A DNA stretch of 33,972 nucleotides from Chara braunii (GCA_003427395.1 BFEA01000233.1:1826898-1860869); one strand, 5' to 3'; counted from the stretch's first letter, positions 1 through 9,408 are shown. Made by a program: numbers and translations. The notes: generated from the letters alone by a model not told the origin.

Positions 1-57
<57 letters not shown>

Positions 58-68
58 GCACACACATA
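1..68. repeat. (CA)n microsatellite
   Basis: A nearly pure CA dinucleotide run opens the window, with minor interruptions (tacg, atact) near its end. It is followed by AT-rich sequence up to about 297 with no recognisable gene. The run is not a telomeric repeat. Confidence 0.97.
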
Positions 69-297
69 CTAATCGCTCCTCGCAAAAAAACAGTACTTTT
101 TTTTTTCATTCCTTGATTTTTTCCTTATTAGAAAATGAAAAATCTAAGAAAATACAGAAATTCAAAGAAGACAAAGAACTGCCAACAAAAAATCCCCCCC
201 AAAAAACTTTTTCCTTTTTTTTAATTTCTCTTCTCCGCCTTTTCTGTTTTTTAATTTTTGTAAGTCCCTAAAATTAATTGTTTCCTTGAAAGAAAAT

Positions 298-333
298 ATG
301 GGGTTGTAGGGTTTGAAAAATCTACAACCCCAT
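298..333. repeat. Hairpin repeat, copy 1
   Basis: Perfect 12-bp inverted repeat (ATGGGGTTGTAG at 298-309, CTACAACCCCAT at 322-333) with a 12-nt loop. It is followed directly by TA repeats and the string TATATATACAGGGTTACC. Related hairpins lie at 4306-4341 and 8449-8485, with a half copy at 3825-3837. This is probably the terminus or core of an interspersed element; its function is unknown. Confidence 0.75.
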
Positions 334-339
334 AATATT

Positions 340-1874
340 ATATATATATACAGGGTTACCAGCCTGTACGTACAGAGGTCCCCGGGCAGGCCTCCGTACG
401 TACCGACGTTCGGGGTCTCGTACGGGGTCTAGTCCCAACGGCGTTCGGCTCCCGCCAAAAAATATTTCGGGACCTAAATTTTTTTTTTTCCTGAATTTTT
501 TTTGTGAGTTCTCTATGACGTGAGGTACACGCCTATAAATTATCAAGTCATTTGGCTTAGCCAAATAAGAATTAAAAATCGCCAAAGATGGCGGTGTCAA
601 AACGTGCTTGCCCACGTTTTTTTTCACTTTTTACTTTTTGTTTTCACTTTAGTTCGGGGTGTAAACAATTTTATTATTTTTTGAAAAACTTTTAGTGTGT
701 TTTGCATTATGTGAAGTAGAAATATGTAAATTTTCAGGGCATTTAGGTTTTCCAAAAAAGAATGAAAAATCGCCAAAGATGGCGGTGTCGAAAACGTGCT
801 CGCGAACTCACTAAATTTAATTCTTTTTTTTTTTTAATTATTATTAGTATTTGTTTTTCGTATTTTATTTTTATTTCAAATTTGGCAAGCAGTTTGGTTT
901 TAATGCTCAGGCAAATATTGTTTAGTTTATTTTTCTTCATAACATATCTTTTTTTAAGATGTTTTTGATTTTTTTGATTTTTTTTTTTTTTTTCTTGGGT
1001 CCGCGTTCGGCCCGAACGGCCGAACGCATCCCCAAGGGTTCCCATACGTTCGGGCGTTCGGGATCGGGCGTTCGGCCCGTCCCGAACACCGGTTACATAT
1101 ATATACAGGGTTGCCGGCGTTCGGGACGGGCCGAACACCCGAACCCGAATGCCCGAACGTTTGGGACCCCCTCTCGACGCGTTTGGACGTTCAGCCGAAC
1201 GCGGAACCAAAAAAAAAAAAAAAAAAAAACAAGTTTCCAAAAATTCTGAAAAAAACAAATGTCATGCAGCATAATAAACTTAACAACATTTGCCTCAACA
1301 GTATATCAAAATTCTTTACCAAATTTGAAATAAAAATCAAATACGAAAAATAAATCATATTAATGAAAATAAGAAAAAATAAAACGAGAATGAAATTATT
1401 GCGGGGGCGAGCAAGTTTTTGACACCGCCATCTTTGGTGATTTTTCTTTTTTGTTTGGCTTTGTTAAATGCCATGAAATTTTATACGTTTGTATTTTACA
1501 TAATAGAGAACCTACAAATAAAGTTTAAAAAAATATATATTTTTTTTTCAGACTCCGAAATAAAGGAAAAACAAAAAGTGAAAAGAAAACAAAAAAAAAT
1601 AGTAAGTTGTAAAGCAAGTTTTGACACCACCATCTTTGTCGATTTGTCATTATTGTTTAGCTCCACAGAATGACTTCGAAATTGAGAGACAGGTAGCTTA
1701 CATAACAAAGAACTCACAAAAAAAACATCAGAAAAAATTAAAAAATGTTAGATACCAAAATATTTTTTTGCGGGGTCCGAACCCCTTCGAGTTCGGGCCC
1801 CGTACGGGGAACCGAACGCCCGAACGTTCGGGGGTCAGCTTAGGGGCCTCCGTACATTCAGCCTGGCAACTCTG

Positions 1875-1900
<26 letters not shown>
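340..1900. repeat. Cluster of interspersed AT-rich elements with GC palindromic heads
   Basis: A mosaic of related short elements. A 25-bp conserved block (AATCGCCAAAGATGGCGGTG core) occurs on + at 574-598 and 765-789, and reversed at 1421-1446 and 1623-1648. An AT-rich body ending in a long poly(T) lies on + at about 846-990 and, reversed, at about 1235-1355. GC-rich heads at 355-470, 1000-1200 and 1775-1860 are built from repeats of one palindromic word each (GTACGTAC-like, then CGTTCGGG/CCGAACG). The string TATATATACAGGGTTRCC recurs near 345 and 1095, and reversed near 1860-1895. Open frames here are short and overlap on both strands, so I call no gene. Possibly nonautonomous transposons. 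Confidence 0.6.
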
Positions 1901-1905
<5 letters not shown>

Positions 1906-1948
1906 TTATTTTTTTTCCCTATTACTTTTTACGGGAAAAATCCATGAA

Positions 1949-2040
1949 AAACGTGGCCACTATGCGGCTGACCCTAGTCGCAGCCGCGGGCATGAGCTCG
2001 GCCGCCGTTCGAGCTTGACCTTGTGGCCGTGGCCGCAGGT
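1949..2040. repeat. GC-rich GGCCGC-word segment
   Basis: GC-rich patch full of GGCCGC, CCGCGG and GTGGCCAC words. Reversed, the stretch GCCGCATA..GTGGCCACGTT at about 1949-1972 matches 8347-8372 with one small difference, so it is an interspersed repeat and not unique sequence. Confidence 0.5.
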
Positions 2041-2084
2041 GATACGTAGACTTTCTGAGCCTAAAATATAAAGTGACGCTGGGT

Positions 2085-2211
2085 CGACGATCTACGAGGG
2101 CGGCGACAAAGGAAAAAGTCGAACGATACTTGGAATTGATGGAACAATCGCTTCCATCAATTCCAAGTATCGTTTGACTTTTTCCTTAGCCGTCGGCCTC
2201 GTAGATCATCG
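2085..2211. repeat. 127-bp long-arm hairpin (fold-back)
   Basis: Two 59-bp arms (2085-2143 and 2153-2211) are reverse complements with about six mismatches, separated by a 9-nt loop. The inner ~36 bp of the stem pair fully in RNA if one G:U is allowed. It could be a fold-back transposon tip or the precursor of a small RNA. Nothing flanking it looks coding. 2212-2640 holds nothing I recognise. Confidence 0.85.
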
Positions 2212-2654
2212 ATTGCAGTTGAACGGGCTCGTGCACGTGAGGTGCAGGTAGGATTAGGAACTAGACGCGTTCGGTCAGGAAAGAGACAACGTTTTCCTAT
2301 GTATTGCGTTGAATAAGAGCGCACATACCAGGGCTCGAAGAGTGGGAACCAGGCCACACACTGGCAACAACACCTGAAGCGCAATCTGCGTTATCGTCCA
2401 ACCTGACATGTAGAAGCTCCTCTTACAATTTCTGATGGGATATATGACTCTAAATTCTTTTTAGCTACTGGATTCCATGACTTTTATGTCATCGTAGGAA
2501 CCATTTTTCTTATTATTTGTTGTGTTCGTTAGTACATGGGTCATTTTACTCGAAGACACCATTTCGGGTTTATCAAAGTGTAGGTACTTGATCTATCAAT
2601 TTTCATTTCCAAGCGGCTATGTGTCTATTCAACGTGCAACGGAAAAATTTCAAC

Positions 2655-2857
2655 GTCGTTGTACCCGTTGAATAGCCCTCAGGGCCCCGTTGAATCCCCG
2701 TTGAATAGTACAACAAGCCCTCCCCGTTGAATACTGTTCAACGGGAAGGGCGCATTGGGCCGTTGCTCGATGCGCGTGGAGCAAAAAAAAAAACCATCCC
2801 GTTGAATCCCCGTTGAATCCCGTTGAATCCCGTTGAATACCCGTTGAATCCCGTCGC
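2655..2857. repeat. CCGTTGAAT word cluster
   Basis: About nine copies of CCGTTGAAT, many as near-tandem CCCGTTGAATC decamers (2799-2850), plus an inverted GTTCAACGGG at about 2727. The word recurs at 3902-3911 and 4440-4490. The array is irregular, with variable spacing, so it is not a CRISPR or an ordinary minisatellite. Confidence 0.8.
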
Positions 2858-2884
2858 TTTTTTTTTCTTCTAACCAAAAAGTCC

Positions 2885-3522
2885 CGGAGCATGGTTCCGT
2901 TAGCAGTCGGATAGGAATGCAGCCCATCTAGTGTGACACTGAGTGGCAGCGGGCCGACAAGTTCATTACGAATTTTCGGGCTGAGAAAACAGGAGGATGG
3001 CAAAAAAAAAACAAAAAAAAACAGAGACCTCTCACCTGAAATACCGTAGAGTGCTTCCCAGCCATCAGATCATAAATGATCTAATGCTGGTAGTTGCAAC
3101 AACAGTGAATAAAGTAACTGCCACATTTTCTGGAATAAAATCAACTTTGTCAGCAGTGATCCTGGCGCCCTCCATATGCTCCGTGATTGAAGGAGGGCTC
3201 CGCCCGATCAGATAATTGCACAACAGCACACAAAGTACTGAAAATGTTCTATCCAGTGAGCCTATGGCCAACCCCACTCTCTTTTGGGGTTGGCCATACC
3301 CGCAACGGATTGAAAAGATTTTGGTGGGAAGCTTCCCTTTCACCGGCAAGCCCAGCGTTAAGGAGAGGAGGAGGGGAACCAAGATCTCCTTACTTTTATG
3401 GGTTATACATGTAAAATACGAACTGTGGGATCACGCGTACTGCACGGCAGGATTTGGGTCGCTCAATTGCCACACAAACTATTTTCTATCCTATCCCGTT
3501 GCTAGTGGGACCATGCTCCAGG
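2885..3522. mobile_element. Possible MITE-like element with imperfect terminal inverted repeats
   Basis: About 30 bp at 2885-2916 (GGAGCATGGTTCCGTTAGCA and onward to GGATAGG) is the imperfect reverse complement of about 3490-3522. The intervening ~600 bp contains a perfect 13-bp hairpin at 3264-3297 and no recognisable protein. I could not define a target-site duplication. It may be a nonautonomous DNA element or a simple inverted duplication. Confidence 0.4.
3264..3297. repeat. Perfect 13-bp inverted repeat
   Basis: ATGGCCAACCCCA (3264-3276) and its exact reverse complement (3285-3297) surround an 8-nt loop. No T-run follows, so it is not a bacterial-type terminator. 3523-4050 contains no gene I recognise. 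Confidence 0.8.
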
Positions 3523-4052
3523 GTGTTGTAGAGGCCAGTCGGTGTGTGCACAGTGATCACCTGGAATTGTAAGTCATGGGTGTCCTGGAATACGAGACCA
3601 CCTTCCAACTCATCCTCACGTCAATACTCCTCGTGCACCCCCTATCCCGCTATTTTACCTCAGTGTGACCAGCACTCAAGACCATTGCCCTACCAACCGG
3701 CAGGCAACTTGGACCGAACAACGGTGATAGGCACCAGGGCTGATAGATTGCCCAACCTTGGTGGAAGCGGAATCAGACAAACCGTGTTAAACGGGAACTT
3801 CGGACGCTAGCCCCAGACAATGAACTACAAGCCCCATATATATACAGCCATCAGACCGTTCTTTCCGAATGTCAGTAGGAACTGCACCCAATGACACCCT
3901 ATCCCGTTGAACAAAAAACAAAAAAAAGGGCGTCAGGGTTGTTGTTTTTTTTTTTCTTATTTTTTTTATTAGATGAGAAAAAAAGTAAAAAAAAACTTTT
4001 AAAAAGTAAAAAAAAAAAGGGAAAAAGCCGCTTTCAAACCCGATGTAAGTAA

Positions 4053-4164
4053 GTGTGTGTGTGTGTGNGTGTGTGTGTGTGTATGNGNGTATGTGNGTGT
4101 GTGTNTGNGTGTGTGTGNGTGTTGTGTGTGATTGGGNGGGGGNGGGGGTGGCGACCCATCCCCC

Positions 4165-4198
<34 letters not shown>

Positions 4199-4205
4199 CA
4201 ATAAA
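4053..4205. repeat. (GT)n, G-rich GGCGACCC module and (AATC)n
   Basis: A GT run with several ambiguous bases (4053-4130) is followed by a G-rich block with GGCGACCCATCCCCCACC (about 4134-4166) and then (AATC)n to about 4198. The same module, G-rich block then CCCCCACC then AATC repeats, occurs at 9785, 9945 and 10137, so the composite is a repeated unit and not three independent microsatellites. Confidence 0.85.
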
Positions 4206-4305
4206 TCAAAAAAAAAAAAAAAAAAAAATCGATGTGTTTTGAGTCTGGTTAGGTTTTTGATTTTTTAAAAAGAATTTACATGCTGAAAAAATAAAAATAA
4301 AAATA

Positions 4306-4341
4306 TGGGGATGTAGAGCGCAAAACAATCTTCACCCCCAT
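4306..4341. repeat. Hairpin repeat, copy 2
   Basis: ATGGGGATGTAG (4306-4317) pairs at 10 of 12 positions with 4330-4341. Same family as the hairpins at 298 and 8449. It lies in A/T-rich DNA. Confidence 0.6.
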
Positions 4342-4529
4342 ATATTTTATTGTTTTTTTTTAATTTTTAACCTGCGAAAAAAAACTCCTCGGTGCCGCGT
4401 TGTACCACATTCTAACGTGGTATAGTGAGGCATTGTAATGGGGGTTCAACGGTCGTTGAACCTTTCAACGGGAAACACCCGTTGAATCGAAAATCAGACA
4501 CACAGCCAAGCGGGATTAGATTAACACAA

Positions 4530-4768
4530 TTGCCTAAAGAGTAACGGAGGCGCGCGAAGGTAGGCTCAAGCTAGCGCTTTGCGCAGCTGTAGAGCGTAAT
4601 GGTCAAAGCCTGCTTGACTGTGAGACCTACAAGTCGAACAGAGACGAAAGTCGGCCATAGTGATNNGNGGGNCCCGTGTGGAAGGGCTCTCNCTCAACGG
4701 ATCAAAGGTACGCCGGGGATAACAGGCTGATGACTCCCAAGAGCTCATATCGACGGAGTCGTTTGGCA
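4530..4768 (+). rRNA. Mitochondrial-type large-subunit rRNA fragment (domain V)
   Basis: The sequence follows the conserved 23S/26S peptidyl-transferase region in order: CCTAAAGAGTAACGGAGG, then the ACAAGTCGAACAG arm, then CATAGTGAT, GGAAGGGCT, CTCAACGGATCAAAGGTACG, CCGGGGATAACAGGCTGATG, CATATCGACGGAGTCGTTTG. The spelling is the alpha-proteobacterial/plant-mitochondrial form, not plastid or cytosolic 28S. Homology stops at GTTTGGCAC (4768); the expected next bases (CTCGATGTCGG) are absent. Five single Ns fall at 4665-4692. A partial gene, probably a nuclear copy of organelle DNA or a chimeric contig. Confidence 0.85.
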
Positions 4769-5223
4769 CGTCATCATCTTGGGGTACTTACACCGTAATG
4801 TGTAGGGGCGAAGCTGGATATATGTTGGCAACTCCGCTGAGTATCCGACCGAATGACAAATGTGTCGGTGCGGACTATCAGCAGGGAAGTCATGTGTTGA
4901 TACATGCGTTGCACCCCTCAATGAGTATACGCCAGACATCCCTGATTGGGATGATGATATAGTTTGAACTTCGTGGCGACACAAAGGCTACAAACATTGA
5001 AGCCAAGGTGACCTGTGAGCTTGCTCGATTGATTTTAATCGCTTGTAATTTTTGTGAAAATTCACCTGCCTTGTTTGTTTTTTTTCGAGCCTTTGAATTT
5101 ATTTTTGTTTGTTTTTGAGTAATTTTTTTTGTTTGTCAAACATTTTTCATGATTTGTCGACAAGTTTTAAATTTTGATACGTGCATTTTATTTATCTCAT
5201 TTTTTTTTCGATCAAATCGCGTT
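4769..5223 (+). other. Unrecognised segment between rRNA fragment and tRNA
   Basis: An open stretch of about 60 codons runs from 4769 to the in-frame TAG near 4960. It has no ATG at its start and no motif I recognise. 4990-5220 is AT-rich with T runs and holds nothing I can name. The segment may be diverged organelle DNA. Confidence 0.3.
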
Positions 5224-5300
5224 TGCAGATAACGGGAATCGAATCCATATCGCTTGCTTGGAAGGCAGGTAATTCACCTTAAAGTTTAATCCATATCCGC
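5224..5300 (-). tRNA. tRNA-Gly (anticodon UCC), organelle-like, possibly decayed
   Basis: Read on the minus strand the sequence folds as a cloverleaf. The 7-bp acceptor stem is GCGGATA with TATCTGC (one G:U). The D stem is GATT/AATT. The anticodon stem is CCTGC/GCAAG (one mismatch) around loop CTTCCAA, giving anticodon TCC. The T loop is TTCGATT, with a T stem carrying one mismatch and one wobble. The mismatches suggest either an organelle tRNA or a decaying copy. Its closeness to the LSU fragment supports organelle origin for the block. Confidence 0.6.
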
Positions 5301-5398
5301 TATTTACATATTGAATTGATTGACTCAGACTCTTCTAGGTGAACGTAAAGTCTCCCTATCATCACTCGAAGACTAAGAGGCAACTGTCTACTAAGTAA

Positions 5399-5787
5399 GA
5401 TGTAGCCCAGGGCCGACAGGTCCAAAGTTATGAGGCTGGAAACGAGAACGCTGGGCCTCGACCCCAATACAAATTAGGGGACGTTGTGCAAGTGAGGAAA
5501 TGTGCTCGCCAAGGGAAACTAACACCACAATTCTTTGACAAATTTCGCATTGTTGAGCTTGGTCCTAATGGAGCGAACACGGTAAGACGTGCCCCCAAGG
5601 TTTCGGTTAGTCCATCGGCCCGACCGATCATTTGACATGTGTCCTATCTTCGTCCCCTACCTACCTCTCCTCCTCATCCTTCCCCTTCTGAATCGTCCAT
5701 ATCCTCAGAGTTGGATAGCGAGGATCTTGAATCTCTTCTCTCTCACTCTCCAAGGGCATCAACTTCGCCTTCTTCGCCATCGCCATG
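5399..5787 (+). pseudogene. Ty3/gypsy-type integrase C-terminal remnant
   Basis: The open frame after the in-frame stop at about 5396 encodes YKLGDVVQVRK, then KLTPQFFDKFRIVELGPNGA, and after an in-frame TGA at 5633-5635, HVSYLRP. This is the order of the C-terminal chromatin/DNA-binding module of Ty3/gypsy integrases (basic GD.V. strand, 'K..P.F..F.IV...' core, final HVS.L.P). A Ser/Pro-rich acidic tail follows to the stop at 5785-5787. Protease, RT and the catalytic core are absent upstream, so this is the 3' end of a truncated retroelement. It does not belong to the large element starting at 12109. Confidence 0.6.
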
Positions 5788-6078
5788 AGTTTTGCGCCAA
5801 AACAGGTGATCGGTCGATGCATGTTGACGTCGTGGGGGCATCCTTCCTCTATCCAGCAAGTGTACCATCGACGACACAGGCCAAATTTGCTTCGATTGGT
5901 GCAGTTCTATAGTACGTTGGGAATTCATACGGTGGTGGAATTTCGAATTGCCCATAGCGCGAGTCGAGCCAGGGTGTTGACTGAGGCGTCGACCTTTCTG
6001 CGACTCTCCCTCCCGAGGGTTAGCCACATCATGGTGATCGTCTTCTTTAGCAGCGACATTGTGTCGCTCCAGGAGGGG
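5788..6078 (+). other. Open segment of unknown function, upstream of small insertion
   Basis: Frame +1 stays open from about 5785 to 6207, running into the inserted element at 6079. The product has no motif I recognise. It could be the upstream part of the sequence that resumes at 6605, but the frames differ and I cannot show continuity. Confidence 0.25.
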
Positions 6079-6614
6079 CTTCATACAACAGAAAAATTCC
6101 CACGAGAAGTAAAAGTTGAAAAAACATTTCATAAAAAAAAAATCCTTCATATTTATAAATTATCATTCCATTGTTCGTCCAATTCTAAAATTTTCAGTTT
6201 TATTTGATAAGATCCTGTCTAAATATGAGTTTTCCCTTCCAACTACATCTATTTGTTCAAGATGGAATAAAATTTTGGATGAGTTTATGAAATGTTTTAA
6301 TTAAACTTTCATTCTCCAACAAGAAATATTTTCTAGTTTAGATTGGATTAACCTATTTATGACTGAAAATCCTTACTTAGAATGAAAGTCCAATTAAAAT
6401 ATTTCATGAACTCGTTCACACTTTCATTCCATCTCTAGCATCCAGTTCAAATAAGAAGGGATACCCTATTGTTGGAGGGAAAGTTTTCAAATAAGACGAA
6501 AAATTTTAAAATTGGAATGACATTTTTTAAGATGGAATGAAAATTTAAAATTTAGAATGTAATTTTACTATAGAATGATTATTTAACTCTAGGAAATTTT
6601 CCCGTTGTATGAAG
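6079..6614. mobile_element. Small inverted-repeat element (MITE-like)
   Basis: Left end CTTCATACAACAGAAAAATT (from 6079) and the reverse complement of the right end, CTTCATACAACGGGAAAATT (to 6614), match at most positions. This bounds an AT-rich ~535-bp element with no coding capacity. Inside, 6240-6314 and 6379-6460 form a second inverted repeat (ATGAAATRTTTTAATT core). No clear target-site duplication was found. The surrounding sequence is GC-richer and partly open, so the element probably inserted into a former gene or retroelement. Confidence 0.55.
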
Positions 6615-7474
6615 GTGCCCCCAAGTTACGGGTTTGGGGAGAGGAATTGGCGACCACATGGCGGAGGAGGCTCGCACCTCCAAGTGATCGGATCATCAAG
6701 ACGAATATCATTGACCTACACCACATTCGAGTGTGTGATACCGAGCCGATGATAGTCCTCCCTAAGCTTGTTCCCTTTGCGCGACCCTAACGAACCAACG
6801 TCGACTATCCACGTTCCGACTGCCATCAGATTTTTCTACCTTCTCGTAGTGTCCCATCCATTCGCATCTGTCTTTTACGAATTGAGGCGAAGCAAGTGCC
6901 GATCGTGGACGATAGGACGTGGAGGAAGTTGTTGGAAGTATTTGTCGCGCTTAGTTTTTGTTTGGTTTAGATGGTGTTTCGCTGGTTTGAGCCGACAGAA
7001 GAGGTGGACCAGGATAAAGTCGAGGATGGCGAAGTCGAGCTATTGATCGTCCAAGCATGGAGGACGGACACAAAAGGGGAGGTGATGGGAATCTTATACA
7101 GATCGGTGGAGACGGAACATCTGGAACCGATTAAGGGTGAGTTGTTGATGTTCCTCGTGCAACTCCTCGACGATCTGCCCCTGGATATCATCGTGTGTAG
7201 TGATCAGAGCCCCGCACATGACACCGTCGAGCGGACATTATTACCGCCACTGCTGTGGACTTGCTGCTTCAAGATCGACGACCTGAACTGCTATTATCCG
7301 TCGTCAGACAAGTACATGGACCCGCAGGAGGTGATCAACCCGTATTTTTGGGAGTTCGCAGGATCGCTGGCCGTGGTCGCAACTGACAGCGAGGCGGAGG
7401 AAAGGGCCGTATCGGAATTACGTGATCCCGATTATAGCAAGCACTCGGACGAGGAAGAATCGGACGACACATAA
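6605..7474 (+). pseudogene. Uncharacterised acidic protein, interrupted by two stops
   Basis: One frame runs from about 6605 to the TAA at 7472-7474, broken by TAA at 6788-6790 and TAG at 6968-6970. The longest intact piece starts at ATG 6971 and encodes 167 residues. It is rich in Glu/Asp, with motifs WFEPTEEVDQDKVEDGEVEL, a hydrophobic LLMFLVQLLDDLPLDIIV stretch, a Cys pair at TCCF, and an acidic C-terminus EEESDDT. I recognise no family. It may be an accessory frame of the retroelement whose integrase tail lies at 5399-5787, or a host gene. Two in-frame stops argue for decay unless introns remove them. Confidence 0.4.
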
Positions 7475-8400
7475 CTCCTCATAGTTATCGCATGCAGGGA
7501 TAGTCCCCATAATCATGCAATACACATCAGCATTGTCGAAGTCTCTCCATTCTGCGTTATATGGAGGCAGAAATGAGCGAGCGGTTGGGTGGAGAAATAT
7601 GGTGCTGATTAAACGAGTGGTGTAGAACTGATAGAATAAGGAAGGAGGAAAGGGATGCCAATTAGACGGGAAGGGAGGTCGGCCCTCAACTTCGTGGAAG
7701 GTGAGGTAATCAAGGGGACAACATGATAATGAACGGGGACGACGGGACGTTACCCGATTGCCAACATCTCAACGTACACGAACTGCGGCGCGGGAGGAGG
7801 AAGAGGGAGAGGGGCTTCAGGCTCCTCTTCGGCTGGATTCTGCCCCTGTGGATTTGCCATCATGCCCTTCGTCTACCGTTGGCGACTCAGGATTCCTTGC
7901 GGGGTCGTCAGACACAGGTAACTGAGATGATCCACCCGATTGATGGGTCATTTGCCTCTCGTTCGTTCGTCCGCTCGTTCTTTGGCCCCTTCCTCGGCCG
8001 CGACTTTTTCTTCTTGCGTACCCTTTGCACCCTCTACGCATACTACCTCGTCTCCCTCCCCCATCACAATCACCGCTTTCCCCGAATTCATCAATTGATG
8101 AGCTACAGAGCGATCCCCACCACGGCTCGATGGTTGGAGCGATTTCTCCCTCCACTTCCCCAGACTCATCCTCCACCATCACCCCCCGTCCTAAGAGTAC
8201 CATACCCGCCGGGACTGCTGCACCGATGATGATGATCCCAGGAGAGCGGGGCCGAGAGAGGAGATTGGATCGTGCAGTGGGGGGGAGGGGGGAATACAGG
8301 ACCTATGAAACACCCGCGGATGCGTCCTCGGGCTGATCTCGGATGGCGGCCGCATATGTGGCCACGTTCGCGGCCGTCCTGGTCCACGCCGCGGACCCGA
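7475..8400. other. GC-rich Ser/Pro-coding low-complexity region, no gene assigned
   Basis: Several open frames overlap on both strands (for example + 8025-8336, Ser/Pro-rich, ending in an Arg-rich stretch). The Ser/Pro/Thr composition resembles the tail of the integrase remnant at 5399-5787, so part of this may be a diverged retroelement 3' end. No frame carries a recognisable domain. 8341-8395 repeats the GGCCGC words seen at 1949-2040. Confidence 0.35.
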
Positions 8401-8448
8401 TTTTACCAGAAGTATTCCTTAATTAAATAATAGGTAAAAAAAAAAAAA

Positions 8449-8485
8449 ATGGGGTTGTATGGAATTTTAAGCCCTACAACCCCAT
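8449..8485. repeat. Hairpin repeat, copy 3
   Basis: ATGGGGTTGTA (8449-8459) and its exact reverse complement (8475-8485) flank a 15-nt loop. Same family as 298-333. It immediately precedes the 295-bp tandem array. Confidence 0.75.
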
Positions 8486-8552
8486 ATTTGTTTTTTTGGA
8501 ATCCGATTTTGTTTAGGATTTAAAAAAAAATAAAAACTAAATTGCTAGGCTA

Positions 8553-9208
8553 CCAGTTGTCCGATGGCAGGACGTCCTGGGCGGACAGTCAGGGGGGTCC
8601 CGGACGTCCGGGCCCGGACAACTCCATTTTTAGCAATTAAAAGCATGAAAAAAGTAAAAAAAAAACGTTTTTTATTTATTTTATTTATTATTTTAAAATT
8701 GGCAGTGAATTTCGGTACGATTCCAAGGTAAAAGTTGTTCAATTTATTTTTCTGTATAACATACTTTGTTTTCGGATTTTTCTGATGACTTTTTTTTTTT
8801 TTTTTTTTTGGGGGGGGTTCGGACAGACTGCCTGGGGAGGACGTCCGACCAGTTGTCCGATCGGACAACCCCGGATGGTCAGGGGGGTCCCGGACGTCCG
8901 GGCCCGGACAACTCCATTTTTAGCAATTAGAAGCATGAAAAAATTATATAAAAAAAAGGTTTTTATTTTATTTTATTTATTATTGTAAAATTGGCAGCGA
9001 ATTTCGGTATGATTCCTAGGCAAAAGTTGTTCAGTTTATTTTTTTGTATAACGTACTTTTTTTCGGATTTTTCGGATGACCTTTTTTTTTTTTTTTTTTT
9101 TTTTTTTCCAAATTCGGACAGACTACCCGGGGGGGACGTCCGACCAGTTGTCCGATCGGACAACCCCGGGCAGTCAGGGGGGGGTCCCGGACGTCCGATC
9201 AGGTAACC
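8553..9208. repeat. ~295-bp tandem repeat, just over two copies
   Basis: The marker CCAGTTGTCCGAT occurs at 8553, 8849 and 9144 (spacing 296 and 295). Each unit has a GC-rich palindromic head (GGACGTCC, CGATCGGACAACC, GTCCCGGACGTCCGGGCCC), an AT-rich body (TTGGCAGYGAATTTCGGT and TTCTGTATAACATAC-like strings) and a long poly(T). The AT body is related to the bodies at about 846-990 and, reversed, 1235-1355. Minus-strand open frames in the units look similar between copies, which the DNA similarity explains. Confidence 0.9.
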
Positions 9209-9408
9209 TAGCTTAATTGGATTAAAATAATTTTTTCTTTTTTTTTTAAAGAAAAGCAGGAATTTTCTTTCGTCATTTTTTATCATATATGGTCCCTGGG
9301 TTGACCTGTATTTTTTTTAGAAATGAATTTCTGTTTTTTGCAGGGGTATGAGGTGTTTTAAAAAAATGCAGATGCAGAATTTCAAAATAAATAAACAAAA
9401 AGGGGGTT

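Noticed and set aside
1-68. Telomere at the window start
   Set aside because: The repeat is CA dinucleotide, not a TTTAGGG- or TTAGGG-type telomeric unit.
2655-2857. CRISPR-like array from CCGTTGAAT repeats
   Set aside because: Repeats are only ~9 bp, spacing is irregular, one is inverted, and the context is eukaryotic.
3065-3382. 105-codon minus-strand frame
   Set aside because: No recognisable domain, lies inside a possible inverted-repeat element, and overlaps an equally long + frame.
8545-9286. Minus-strand proteins with a shared KNKLNNFCLGI-like segment
   Set aside because: The resemblance is explained by the 295-bp tandem duplication and related AT bodies. Frames cross poly(T) runs.
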